A DNA stretch of 64,000 bases from Nisaea nitritireducens. GTDB taxonomy: Bacteria; Pseudomonadota; Alphaproteobacteria; Thalassobaculales; Thalassobaculaceae. The stretch is taken from NCBI RefSeq assembly GCF_014904795.1, contig NZ_JACZFS010000031.1:114271-178270 (forward strand), given 5' to 3'. The notes below the pieces were generated by a model that saw only the letters and a list, made by a program, of their open reading frames with translations, had not been told where the DNA came from and did no database searches. Both the position numbers and the translations under genes were made by a program. Shown piece by piece: positions 35,873 through 44,169 of this stretch (position 1 is its first letter; every line of letters starts with the position of its first letter).

Positions 35873-36432
35873 TAGGGTACGACCGCTCCGCCGATCCCGG
35901 CGTTGGCAAGCGCGATCAGCGTGAAAATCGTCAGCCATTTCCGCAGTTTCGCGTACCATTCCGGCAAAAAACCGGCGTTACAGGCACGGACGTCGATGAA
36001 ATAGGCGAACGCAATGCCGAGTGTGATCAGCACCAGACCAAAGAACGGCCCCAGCAGGGTCCCGATCCAGGCGATCAGGGCCGGTACCACGCTCCAGCCG
36101 TAGCGAGCCCAGGCCGCCCGGTCCATCTCCTCATCGTCCTCTTCCCGTGCTTCTTCCAGCTCGCCCTGCCACATGGCAGCGCCCCAGTGCACAGCACCGA
36201 GGAAGGACAGGATCGCCGCACCGTAAGTGATCAGGCTGTCGATCAGCACATAGCCGTAAAGCGGGTCCGTCAGCCAGATCGGCAGGGAAATCGCGTAGAA
36301 CGGGACAAGGCCGCCAAGGCCGAGGATCAGGGCGGGACGGGGTACGTCCTGGAATGAAGGCAGCATCGCGGTTGATCCCTTTGTCGCACTGGCCTTTGCC
36401 GCGCTGGACGCGCGGGCGGCTTTCGGTTTCAC
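35869..36432 (-). CDS. DUF3429 membrane protein
   Basis: A 187-residue inner-membrane protein with about five hydrophobic helices: ALILGLGGLVPFYAISLPIWL, YVLIDSLITYGAAILSFLGAVHWGAAM, WSVVPALIAWIGTLLGPFFGLVLITLGIAFAYFID and LTIFTLIALANAGIGGAVVPY. The AVHWG motif and order fit DUF3429, of unknown function. An acidic loop (EEAREEDDEEMD) is a local feature. The GTG at 36432 gives an Ala/Lys-rich start; an ATG 22 codons later is equally possible. Confidence 0.83.
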   Translation of the reverse strand: MKPKAARASSAAKASATKGSTAMLPSFQDVPRPALILGLGGLVPFYAISLPIWLTDPLYGYVLIDSLITYGAAILSFLGAVHWGAAMWQGELEEAREEDDEEMDRAAWARYGWSVVPALIAWIGTLLGPFFGLVLITLGIAFAYFIDVRACNAGFLPEWYAKLRKWLTIFTLIALANAGIGGAVVPY

Positions 36433-36504
36433 TGCGCCCCGTTATACCGTTCAAGCATCCGGCCGGCAAAGGCCGGACCCGAAAGCACCGGAGGAAACAG
36501 GAAC

Positions 36505-37266
36505 ATGCAGGTTCAGGGGCAAGCCGCGATCGTCACAGGCGGCGGCAGTGGATTGGGTGCAGGCACCGCGCGCGTACTGGCGGCAGCGGGCGCGAAGGTT
36601 GCACTGTTCGACGTCAATGAAGAGGGCGCCAGGAAAATCGCGGCCGAAATCGGCGGCATCGCCGTACCGTGCGACGTTTCCGATGCGGCTTCTGCCGAAG
36701 CCGCCATTGCCAAAGCCCGCGACGCCCACGGCCCGGCCCGCATCCTGGTGAATTGCGCTGGTATCGCACCGGCAGAGCGCATCGTCGGCCGCAACGGCCC
36801 GATGCCGCTCGAAAATTTCCGCAAGGTGATCGAGGTGAACCTGATCGGCACCTTCAACATGATGCGCCTCGCCGCCGCCGACATGCAGGGCACGGACCCG
36901 CTGGAGGACGGAGAGCGCGGCATCGTCATCTCCACCGCCTCCGTCGCCGCCTTCGAAGGCCAGATCGGCCAGAGCGCCTATGCCGCATCAAAGGGCGGCG
37001 TGCATGCGCTGACCATCGTCGGCGCCCGCGAATTCGCCAAGGCAGGCATCCGCTTCAACACCATCGCTCCGGGCCTTTTCGGCACTCCGATGCTGCTCGG
37101 CATGCCCGAAGACGTGCAGAACAGCCTCGCCGCCACCGTGCCCTACCCGTCCCGCTTCGGCACGCCGGCGGAATACGCCAAGCTGGCGATGGCGATGATC
37201 GACAATGTCATGCTGAACGGTGAGACCGTACGGCTGGACGGCGCTATTCGCATGCAGCCGCGGTAA
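36505..37266 (+). CDS. SDR family 3-hydroxyacyl-CoA dehydrogenase (type II, HSD17B10-like)
   Basis: A 253-residue NAD-dependent SDR. It shows TGGGSGLGAGTA, an acidic FDVNEEG after the second strand (NAD preference), NCAGIAPAERIVGRNGPMPLENF, STASVAAFEGQIGQSAYAASKGG (Ser and YxxxK) and FNTIAPGLFGTPMLLGMPEDVQNSLAATVPYPSRFGTP. The long insert after NCAG and the PxP-PSRxG end fit the type II 3-hydroxyacyl-CoA dehydrogenase group in fatty-acid and branched-chain amino-acid breakdown. A GGAGG site precedes the ATG. Hairpins follow the stop. Confidence 0.88.
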   Translation: MQVQGQAAIVTGGGSGLGAGTARVLAAAGAKVALFDVNEEGARKIAAEIGGIAVPCDVSDAASAEAAIAKARDAHGPARILVNCAGIAPAERIVGRNGPMPLENFRKVIEVNLIGTFNMMRLAAADMQGTDPLEDGERGIVISTASVAAFEGQIGQSAYAASKGGVHALTIVGAREFAKAGIRFNTIAPGLFGTPMLLGMPEDVQNSLAATVPYPSRFGTPAEYAKLAMAMIDNVMLNGETVRLDGAIRMQPR

Positions 37267-37287
37267 TCGCTGAATGGAACGGTCGAC

Positions 37288-37347
37288 GTGGCCTGACCGA
37301 CAGAAGAGTCGGGCCACTGATGATGGATAACTCCGTGAGTTTTTTTT
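37288..37347 (+). terminator. Terminator hairpins after the SDR gene
   Basis: Two stems lie after the SDR gene. At 37288-37317 GTGGC and CCGAC pair with GTCGG and GCCAC. At 37329-37341 AACTC and GAGTT pair around CGT and are followed by a run of T, giving a standard intrinsic terminator for plus-strand transcription. Confidence 0.7.
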
Positions 37348-38000
37348 CAGGCCGGATATCGCGTCACAAAGTCTTGAATTGATGCGATCATCAATCTTAC
37401 CTGATCAGCACCATACGAAGAATATTCCCCATGCGCTGCTTCATTTCGCAACCCCAACCATGCAGTAACATTTTTCTGATCAAGCTTATTTATCACCCTA
37501 TTTTTTACCAAATCAGCATTCAGAGCCTCTGCCTTCCGAAATTTACCGTCAACCTCTACTTCAATTGAGTTTTTCGCACTCAATGATCTGATATGCTGCT
37601 CTAACACGCTGCCAATTATAACAGCTGCAGCATCTTTGTATCCTTGAGACATTAAATTTTGCGCCATATCCATAAAACTTGCAGAAGTTTCTAAGTGAAT
37701 ACTTTCTTCTATAGAATCTAAATACCCACATTCTATTTCATTTTTTATCGCCAGCAAAATACCAGCAAGATCTGAAATTTTTGTCGACCAGTAATTATCA
37801 TCTAGAATAATTTTATCCACTTTATCACGATATATAGTCCCGACAGGAGCAATCTTTCTTATTGCATTGGCCAATTCACTATGAATCATTACACCAATTT
37901 CAGTTGGAATGTCCCCATCACCCCTTTCAAATCTTGGCTTTATTTCGTTCCATTTTTCAAGAACCGCTAAAATTTGACCTATAACCTGCTCTTTTTCCAT
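37347..38000 (-). CDS. AT-rich orphan protein with a HEPN-like C-terminal motif
   Basis: A 217-residue helical protein in DNA far richer in A and T than the genes on either side, which suggests transfer. The C-terminal part reads LGLRNEAAHGEYSSYGADQVRLMIASIQDFV. RNEAAH at about 185-190 matches the R-x4-6-H motif of HEPN domains, many of which are RNases in toxin-antitoxin and defence systems. Upstream, AAAVIIGSVLEQHIRSLSAKN looks like the first HEPN helix. A full fold match cannot be checked here. A strong AGGTG site lies before the ATG. The neighbours are a plain SDR and cobB. Confidence 0.6.
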   Translation of the reverse strand: MEKEQVIGQILAVLEKWNEIKPRFERGDGDIPTEIGVMIHSELANAIRKIAPVGTIYRDKVDKIILDDNYWSTKISDLAGILLAIKNEIECGYLDSIEESIHLETSASFMDMAQNLMSQGYKDAAAVIIGSVLEQHIRSLSAKNSIEVEVDGKFRKAEALNADLVKNRVINKLDQKNVTAWLGLRNEAAHGEYSSYGADQVRLMIASIQDFVTRYPA

Positions 38001-38065
38001 AACACCTCCATAGAACCTATGAAAAACACATCATTACTGTAAAATACGAAAATTTTCCCCTTGGT

Positions 38066-38794
38066 TTACTGGTTTTTTGATAGCAGCTCCTCCACATAGG
38101 CCGGGACGATCTCACTTGCCGGACCGTAGCGTTTCTCGGCGAACAACGTGGCGCCTTCTGACGGCTCGAGATTGAGCTCGATCGTGTGGGCGCCGTGCAT
38201 GCGGGCTTCCTGGACGAAACCCGCTGCCGGATAAACGTTGCCGGAGGTGCCGATGGAGATGAAGAGATCGGCGTCGGAGAGCGCTTCGGTGATCTCTTCC
38301 ATATAGAGCGGCATCTCGCCGAACCAGACGACATGTGGGCGCAGTGTTCCGGCCTCGTTCGTGGTCGGGTTCCGGCTTTCCAGCGTCAGGTCCTCACGCC
38401 AGTCGAAGATCTCGCCGGTGCGCTCACAGCGCGCTTTCAGCATCTCGCCATGCATGTGCAGCAGCTTCGAAGAGCCGGCCCGCTCATGCAGATCGTCGAT
38501 ATTCTGCGTCACCAGCAGCACGTCCCCCTGCCAGTCCCGCTCGAGCCGGGCGAGCGCCGCATGGGCCGCGTTCGGCACTACATCGCTGTCGGTCAGGGAA
38601 CGGCGGCGGGCGTTGTAGAACTCATGCACCATCACCGGGTTTTTAAGGTAGCCCTCCGGCGTCGCCACATCCTCCAGATTGACCTTCGACCAGATACCGT
38701 CCGCGTCCCGGAACGTGTCGAGACCGGATTCCTTGGAGATACCGGCCCCGGTCAGGATGACGATGGAAGCATCGGGGGAAAGATTGAGCTGCAT
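38066..38794 (-). CDS. cobB: Sir2 family NAD-dependent protein deacylase (CobB type)
   Basis: A class III sirtuin of 242 residues that removes acyl groups from lysine using NAD. It has [30 protein letters not shown], the catalytic His in LHMHGEM and [20 protein letters not shown] provides the Tyr-xx-Arg pair associated with desuccinylase activity. Only one cysteine is present in the zinc region ([12 protein letters not shown]), so the usual zinc site is absent. It ends nine bases before tadA on the same strand. Confidence 0.92.
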   Translation of the reverse strand: MQLNLSPDASIVILTGAGISKESGLDTFRDADGIWSKVNLEDVATPEGYLKNPVMVHEFYNARRRSLTDSDVVPNAAHAALARLERDWQGDVLLVTQNIDDLHERAGSSKLLHMHGEMLKARCERTGEIFDWREDLTLESRNPTTNEAGTLRPHVVWFGEMPLYMEEITEALSDADLFISIGTSGNVYPAAGFVQEARMHGAHTIELNLEPSEGATLFAEKRYGPASEIVPAYVEELLSKNQ

Positions 38795-38803
38795 GGGTGG
38801 CTC

Positions 38804-39259
38804 CTAGCGGCGGTCCTGGAAAAATTTGCGAAGCAGATCACCGGCCCGGCTTTCCTCAACCCCGCCGATCACCTCCGGCATGTGATGGCAGGTTGGCTGG
38901 CCGTAAATCCGGGGACCATGCTCGACCCCGCCGCCTTTCGGATCGTAGGCGCCGAAGACCAGGCGGCGAATACGGGCGAAGCTGATGGCCGTTGCGCACA
39001 TCGGGCAGGGCTCCAGCGTCACATGCAGATCGCAGTCGATCAGACGCGGCGCGCCGATTTTCGCTGCCGCTGCACGGATCGCCAGGATCTCTGCATGGGC
39101 GCTCGGATCGTTCAGCTCTTCCACCCGGTTACCTGCGGCAGACAGCACTGCGCCGTCCGGGCCGGTGACCACCGCACCCACCGGAACCTCGCCCCGCGCT
39201 GCGGCCGCTTCCGCTTCGGCCAGTGCCCGTGCCATAATTGTCTGATGTTCAGTACTCAT
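38804..39259 (-). CDS. tadA: tRNA-specific adenosine deaminase (or related nucleoside deaminase)
   Basis: A 151-residue zinc-dependent cytidine/adenosine deaminase. TadA converts A34 of tRNA-Arg to inosine. It has the catalytic HAEILAIR (HxE) and EPCPMCATAISFARI (PCxxC) motifs plus VPVGAVVTGPDG and LVFGAYDPKGGGVEHGPRIY. The GG-VEH-rich C-terminus could also suit a nucleoside deaminase, but TadA is most likely. The ATG at 39259 was chosen over one 19 codons upstream. It is divergent from the pseudouridine synthase, a pairing often seen in alphaproteobacteria. Confidence 0.87.
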   Translation of the reverse strand: MSTEHQTIMARALAEAEAAAARGEVPVGAVVTGPDGAVLSAAGNRVEELNDPSAHAEILAIRAAAAKIGAPRLIDCDLHVTLEPCPMCATAISFARIRRLVFGAYDPKGGGVEHGPRIYGQPTCHHMPEVIGGVEESRAGDLLRKFFQDRR

Positions 39260-39336
39260 AGCTCCATACCTAGCGGGAAGCGGTATTGCATCCAAGCCGT
39301 TTGCATCCGGACGCATCCGCGCGTAAGACCTGCTTC

Positions 39337-40437
39337 ATGAGTGATTTCAGCGAAATTTTCACCGAAGACCGCGGCCCGGAACGGATCGCCAAGCGGCTTG
39401 CCCGCGCCGGGCTCTGCTCACGCCGCGAGGCGGAACAGTGGATTGCCGACGGCAGGGTCGAGCTGGACGGGGAAGTCCTGACAAGTCCCGCCATCACCGT
39501 CACCGCGGAGTCGCGGATACGGGTCGACGGCAAGCCTCTGCCGGTGATCGAACCCACCCGCCTCTGGCGCTTCAACAAGCCGCGCGGCGTGGTGACGACG
39601 AACAAGGATCCGGAAGGCCGGGAAACCGTGTTCGACCGGCTGCCCGCGGATCTGCCGCGCGTGGTCACGGTCGGCCGCCTCGATTTCGATACCGAGGGCC
39701 TGCTGCTGCTGACCAATGACGGCGCGCTGTCCCGGCTGCTGGAACTGCCCTCGACGGCATGGCTGCGGAAATACCGGGTCCGCGTCTATGGCTCCATTAC
39801 CGAGAAATCGATTGCCCTGCTGAAGTCCGGCCCGACGGTCGACGGCATCAAATACGGAGCGGTCACGGTCGAGCGCGATATCGAGGGCAAGGCGAATACC
39901 TGGCTCACCCTCGGCATCCGCGAAGGCAAGAACCGTGAAATCCGCAAGCTGATGGAACATGTCGGCCTCAAGGTGAACCGGCTGATCCGGGTTTCCTACG
40001 GCCCGTTCCAGCTCGGCGAGCTGCCGGAGGGTGAGGTTCAGGAAGTCCGCCAAGCCACGCTGAAGGAACAGCTTGGCATCCAGGAAGAGAAGACCGGCAC
40101 CGCGAAAGCAAAAGAAAAAGCGCCGTTCAAGGGCACGCGCCGCCCCACGCAGAAAGACGGTGCGGGGAAAGACGGAACGGCGAAGCCCTCGGGCGCCGGC
40201 AAGTCCAGAGGTGCTCCAAGGCCGGGCGGTGCCGTCAAGGTTAGCGGCGCCGGAAAGCCTGGAGCCTCTAGATCCGGCACCCCCGGGAAGACCGGCGACG
40301 ACCGAAAGCCCTCGACGCGGGGCGCTGCCGGGAAGCAGAACATAAAACGGGACGCGTCCAAGGCAGGCCCGGCTCGAGGAGACAAAAATGCGGATCGTCG
40401 CGGGCAAAAATCGCGGAACCAAACTCGCCGCCCCTGA
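39337..40437 (+). CDS. rluB: 23S rRNA pseudouridine synthase (RluB/RsuA family) with a long basic tail
   Basis: An RNA pseudouridine synthase of 366 residues. An S4-like RNA-binding domain comes first ([30 protein letters not shown]). The catalytic domain has [14 protein letters not shown], the active aspartate in [18 protein letters not shown], and [30 protein letters not shown]. The last 120 or so residues are a low-complexity Lys/Gly/Pro/Arg tail, likely disordered and RNA-binding. RluB acts at position 2605 of 23S rRNA, but RluE/F-like action is not excluded. Its end overlaps rsmD by 50 bases in another frame. Confidence 0.92.
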   Translation: MSDFSEIFTEDRGPERIAKRLARAGLCSRREAEQWIADGRVELDGEVLTSPAITVTAESRIRVDGKPLPVIEPTRLWRFNKPRGVVTTNKDPEGRETVFDRLPADLPRVVTVGRLDFDTEGLLLLTNDGALSRLLELPSTAWLRKYRVRVYGSITEKSIALLKSGPTVDGIKYGAVTVERDIEGKANTWLTLGIREGKNREIRKLMEHVGLKVNRLIRVSYGPFQLGELPEGEVQEVRQATLKEQLGIQEEKTGTAKAKEKAPFKGTRRPTQKDGAGKDGTAKPSGAGKSRGAPRPGGAVKVSGAGKPGASRSGTPGKTGDDRKPSTRGAAGKQNIKRDASKAGPARGDKNADRRGQKSRNQTRRP

Positions 40438-40960
40438 GAACTGGAATACACGTCCGACCGCCGACCGGACCCGGGAGTCGCTGTTTGGCGTTATTCAGGG
40501 CGGCAGGCTGGGTGACGTTCTGACGGACGCGCTTGTCGTGGATGTTTTCGCCGGTACTGGTGCGCTCGGCCTCGAAGCCTTGTCGCGCGGCGCGACGGAA
40601 GCGGTTTTCATCGAGAGTGACCGGGAGGCCGTCGCGGCGCTGCGCGAGAATATCGCCCGCCTGAAGGCCGGTGACGCAACCACTGTGATCGAAGGCGACG
40701 TTCTCTCCCTGCATCGCAAGGCGCCGCGCCCGGCGGGCCTGATCCTGATGGACCCGCCCTATAATAGCGGTCTTGCCGCCCCGGCCCTCGACCAGCTGCA
40801 CAAATGCGGCTGGCTCGACGGCAAGACACTGATCGTTGTCGAATGCGAGAAATCGGAGGAACTGGAAGTTCCGGAATGGCTGGAAGTGCTGGATAACCGG
40901 CGCTACGGCAAGGCCCAGATCAGCTTCCTGCGCCCGAGCATGTCCGGCGTCGCTGACTGA
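40388..40960 (+). CDS. rsmD: 16S rRNA (guanine(966)-N2)-methyltransferase
   Basis: RsmD methylates G966 of 16S rRNA using S-adenosylmethionine. The 190-residue protein starts [36 protein letters not shown], typical of the family. The AdoMet-binding [19 protein letters not shown] and catalytic [11 protein letters not shown] (motif IV, here DPPY) are intact. It begins within the tail of the pseudouridine synthase gene, which implies coupled translation. An AGGAG site lies close before the ATG. Confidence 0.94.
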   Translation: MRIVAGKNRGTKLAAPENWNTRPTADRTRESLFGVIQGGRLGDVLTDALVVDVFAGTGALGLEALSRGATEAVFIESDREAVAALRENIARLKAGDATTVIEGDVLSLHRKAPRPAGLILMDPPYNSGLAAPALDQLHKCGWLDGKTLIVVECEKSEELEVPEWLEVLDNRRYGKAQISFLRPSMSGVAD

Positions 40961-40988
40961 GGAAACACCGCCAAGGGGAGAACGCACC

Positions 40989-41459
40989 ATGCATCTGGAA
41001 GGATCCTGCCATTGCGGCGCCGTCCGCTTCAGCCTGGAAAGCAAGCATCCCACCCCGTTCAATCGTTGCTACTGCTCGATTTGCCGGAAGACGGCGGGCA
41101 GCGGTGGCTATGCGATTAATCTGTCCGGCGAGTTCGAAAGCCTGAAGATCGAAGGCGCGGAGAATATCTCGAAATACCACGCCAAAATGGAGGGCGGTGA
41201 AAGCCCGGCTGAGCGCAGTTTCTGTAAGAGCTGCGGCTCCGCCCTTTGGCTTTGGGACCCGCGCTGGCCAGAACTGGTACATCCGCAGGCCGGCGCCATC
41301 GACACACCGCTCCCCGCGGCACCGGAACTGACGCATCTGATGCTTGGATCAAAGCCGGACTGGGTGCCTCTGGAAAAAGGCGCTAAGGACCAGTGCTTCG
41401 ATGCCTACCCGGAGGAAAGCATCGAAGCCTGGCACAAGAGGCTTGGGCTGGAACGCTAG
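40989..41459 (+). CDS. GFA family protein (glutathione-dependent formaldehyde-activating/CENP-V type)
   Basis: A 156-residue zinc-binding protein. It has CHCGAVRFSLE, RCYCSICRKTAGSGGYAINL and FCKSCGSALWLWDPRWPELVHPQAGAIDTPLP, the standard cysteine arrangement of the GFA fold. The family name comes from Gfa, which speeds up the reaction of formaldehyde with glutathione, but most members are uncharacterised. An AAGGGGAG site precedes the ATG. It follows rsmD after 28 bases and is convergent with the ABC transporter genes. Confidence 0.9.
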   Translation: MHLEGSCHCGAVRFSLESKHPTPFNRCYCSICRKTAGSGGYAINLSGEFESLKIEGAENISKYHAKMEGGESPAERSFCKSCGSALWLWDPRWPELVHPQAGAIDTPLPAAPELTHLMLGSKPDWVPLEKGAKDQCFDAYPEESIEAWHKRLGLER

Positions 41460-41480
41460 GAGCCGCTAGCCTCCCCCCTG

Positions 41481-42365
41481 TTATCCTCCCAGGAACAGCC
41501 GTCCTACTTCCGGGTTCGCCAGCAGTTCCTCGCCAGTGCCCGCCATGGCCGTCTGGCCGGAGACCAGGACATAGCCTATATCGGCGAATTCCAGGCCTTT
41601 CTTGGCGTTCTGCTCCACCATCAGGATGGTCTTACCCTCGACCCGCTGCAGGTCATCCAGAATCTCGAACACCATGTCGATGAAGCGCGGCTCAAGACCG
41701 ATGGACGGCTCGTCCACCAGCAACACCTCCGGCTCCATGACAAGCGCCCGGCTGATCTCCAGCAAGCGGCGCTCGCCACCGGACAGCACCTTGGCCTGAT
41801 GGTTCCGGCGGGCGGCAAGGCGCGGGTATTTCTCGAAGATCCGCTCCGCCGCTTCCTTGGCTTCCGAGGTCTTCTCCTTCAGGTATCCGCCCATCCAGAG
41901 ATTTTCCTCCACCGTCATGCCGCCAAAGACGGATTTGTCCTGAAGGATGTAAGCGATGCCCGCATTCTTCAGCTTCTCGTTGGAGGAGAAATTAGTGACG
42001 TCCTGGCCGCCGACATTGACGGAGCCGGAGAATATGTTGGTGAAGCCGAAAATCGAGTGCAGCACGGTCGACTTGCCCGCCCCGTTCGGTCCGATCAGGC
42101 AGCAAGACTGCCCTTTGCCGACCTTGAGGGAGAAGTCGTGCAGGATCTCCATCTTGCCGTATCCGGCCTTCAGCTTGTCGATGGCAAGATACGGATCGGG
42201 CCCGGCCAACGCATCGATGCGGGCCTGGTCCGGGCCGTCGGCAATGGCTTCGACCTGACGGACGACATCCTCAACGGAGATGACTGTCTCGACACCGCCG
42301 CGGCCATAGCCGCTGATGCGCGTTTCACTCACCGTCACACTCACGGTTTCTTCCTTGTCGCTCAT
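41481..42365 (-). CDS. livF: Branched-chain amino acid-type ABC transporter ATPase (LivF type) with an N-terminal extension
   Basis: The second ATPase of a Liv-type importer. The ABC core has the Walker A LIGPNGAGKSTVLH, the signature LSGGERRLLEISRAL and the Walker B VLLVDEPSIGLEP. The core begins at about residue 60 (LAIDKLKAGYGKMEILHDFSLKV). Before it is an unusual segment of about 60 residues (TVSETRISGYGRGGVETVISVEDVVRQVEAIADG) absent from standard LivF. The start overlaps the livG stop by one base. The protein may be slightly longer than the family's 235-residue norm for this reason. Confidence 0.9.
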   Translation of the reverse strand: MSDKEETVSVTVSETRISGYGRGGVETVISVEDVVRQVEAIADGPDQARIDALAGPDPYLAIDKLKAGYGKMEILHDFSLKVGKGQSCCLIGPNGAGKSTVLHSIFGFTNIFSGSVNVGGQDVTNFSSNEKLKNAGIAYILQDKSVFGGMTVEENLWMGGYLKEKTSEAKEAAERIFEKYPRLAARRNHQAKVLSGGERRLLEISRALVMEPEVLLVDEPSIGLEPRFIDMVFEILDDLQRVEGKTILMVEQNAKKGLEFADIGYVLVSGQTAMAGTGEELLANPEVGRLFLGG

Positions 42366-43114
42366 CAGTGTGCTCCCAGATAGGCTTCGACCACCCGCGG
42401 GTCGTTCTGGACCTCGTCCGGCGTCCCGGTGGCGAGCAACTCGCCATGGGCAAGACAGGAGATCCGGTCTGCGAGGTTCATGATCACGCGCATATTGTGC
42501 TCGATGACGAAGAGGGTAATACCGAACTGTTCGTTCGCCCGCTTCAGCCGGTCGATCAGGCCGTTGATCAGAGTCGGGTTGATCCCTGCCGTCGGCTCGT
42601 CCAGCAACAGAACTTTCGGCCGGTTCATCAGCGCCATGGCGAACTCAAGCAACTTCTGCTGACCGAAGGACAACTCGCCCGCGATCAGGAACCGCTTCTG
42701 GTAGAGCCCGACGAATTCCAGAAGTTCCTCTGCAAAAGCCTCGGTTTCCCGGTCATGCATGGAGCCGAACATGGAACCTAGTCCCTCATCCCTGTGCGAG
42801 ACAGAGATCAGCATGTTCTTCATGCAGTCCATCTTCGAATAGATCCGGGTCTGCTGGAAGGTCCGGAGCAGACCGAGCCGGGCAATGTCCGGCACCCGGA
42901 GTTTGGATATCTCCTGCCCCTTGAACTTGATCGAGCCCTCATCGATCGGGTGATAGCCAACAATCGAATTGAACAGGGTGGTCTTGCCCGACCCGTTCGG
43001 CCCGATAAGCCCGGTGATGCCGCCCTCGGCGACATCAATGCTGACCTCTTTGTTCGCGACGACGCCGCCAAAACTCTTGGAGACACCGCGCACCTCGATT
43101 AGCGATCCGCTCAT
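42365..43114 (-). CDS. livG: Branched-chain amino acid-type ABC transporter ATPase (LivG type)
   Basis: The first ATPase of the importer, 249 residues. It has GVVANKEVSIDVAEGGITGLIGPNGSGKTTLFNSI (Walker A), LSFGQQKLLEFAMALM (signature) and VLLLDEPTAGINPTLI (Walker B), with the His switch in LFVIEHNMRVIM. The order G-F within the operon is the usual one. Its start overlaps the livM stop by four bases. It should act with LivF at the cytoplasmic face of the permease pair. Confidence 0.93.
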   Translation of the reverse strand: MSGSLIEVRGVSKSFGGVVANKEVSIDVAEGGITGLIGPNGSGKTTLFNSIVGYHPIDEGSIKFKGQEISKLRVPDIARLGLLRTFQQTRIYSKMDCMKNMLISVSHRDEGLGSMFGSMHDRETEAFAEELLEFVGLYQKRFLIAGELSFGQQKLLEFAMALMNRPKVLLLDEPTAGINPTLINGLIDRLKRANEQFGITLFVIEHNMRVIMNLADRISCLAHGELLATGTPDEVQNDPRVVEAYLGAH

Positions 43115-44169
43115 TTCGCTGCCTCCGCCTGGCCCGTTCGGGTCGTTTTCTCATCCACCGTCACGCCAAACAGAGATGGCCAGCGATCCTGCGCCCAGCC
43201 AAGGATACCCTGTTGGAAATAGACGATATTGATGATGATGATGGCGCCGAGAGCAACCCACTGCCAGCCGAGCAGATGGGTCCAGGTCACCTCCTTGACG
43301 ATGTGGAACAGGATGGCACCGAGTACCGGCCCCCAGACCGTTCCCTTACCGCCGAGCAGTGCCATTGCCACCATGAAGATACCGAAGGTCGCGGTCGGGA
43401 AGGCCACCTCCAAAGGCTCGATGAATCCGGACATATTGCCGAAGACGGCGCCGGCCATGCCCATAAAGAAGGCCGGGACCATCCAGGCCGTGACCTTGTA
43501 GCGGGTGGTATGGATACCCATCGCCTCGGCCTTGTCCTCGTCATCCCGGATCGCATTGATAGCAAGCCCGAAGCGGGTCTTGTAGATCGCGCGGATTACG
43601 ACATGTGCGAGGATGGCGAGCACGAACAGCAGCACATAGAATACCTGTGAGCCGCTGGCCGCCTCGCCCGGGAAGACTGGCATGGAAATGCCGCTACCGC
43701 CGCCGACATAGGACCAACCGCTGACCAGTTCGGCCACCGCGACCGCAAGGCCCAGCGTGCCAATGGCAAAATAGGGGCCGCGCAGCCCAAGCATGAATGG
43801 ACCGATTATGAGGGCGAAAACGGTCGCCACGACACCGCCGAAACCTATGCCAAGAAGCAGCCCCGTCCAGTATTGCTCCACCGTGAAATCCACCTTGATG
43901 GCGCCAAAGGCCGCGGTGTACTCCGCAACATCGTAGACAATACCGATCTGCACCACCGCAGAGGCATACATGCCGATCCCGAAGAAGGCGATGTTGCCGA
44001 GAGAGTTGTAACCCATCTGCCCGCCGGTCATGTCCCAGGTCACCGCCATGAGCACCATGAGCCAGAGAATGGCCATCTGGCTGGTGAAGGCCGGCGCCAG
44101 CAACGGCACCAGAATTCCGGCGGCAATTAGCACGCCGTAGAGTGAGAGATCGAGTTTCTGAGCGCTCAT
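43111..44169 (-). CDS. livM: Branched-chain amino acid-type ABC transporter permease (LivM type)
   Basis: A 352-residue inner-membrane permease. It has hydrophobic helices from IAAGILVPLLAPAF through MAILWLMVLMAVTWDMTGGQMGYNSLGNIAFFGIGMYASA, the typical LivM start. The EAA-like loop INAIRDDEDKAEAMGIHTTRYKVTAWMVPAFFMGMAGAVFG contacts the ATPases. It ends in a cytoplasmic tail. The start overlaps the livH stop by four bases. Confidence 0.92.
   Translation of the reverse strand: MSAQKLDLSLYGVLIAAGILVPLLAPAFTSQMAILWLMVLMAVTWDMTGGQMGYNSLGNIAFFGIGMYASAVVQIGIVYDVAEYTAAFGAIKVDFTVEQYWTGLLLGIGFGGVVATVFALIIGPFMLGLRGPYFAIGTLGLAVAVAELVSGWSYVGGGSGISMPVFPGEAASGSQVFYVLLFVLAILAHVVIRAIYKTRFGLAINAIRDDEDKAEAMGIHTTRYKVTAWMVPAFFMGMAGAVFGNMSGFIEPLEVAFPTATFGIFMVAMALLGGKGTVWGPVLGAILFHIVKEVTWTHLLGWQWVALGAIIIINIVYFQQGILGWAQDRWPSLFGVTVDEKTTRTGQAEAAK

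Noticed and set aside
37347..38794. A SIR2-HEPN defence pair formed by the HEPN-like gene and cobB
   Set aside because: The sirtuin is of the ordinary CobB deacylase type with core-like composition and is followed by tadA; the HEPN-like gene differs in composition. The adjacency looks accidental.
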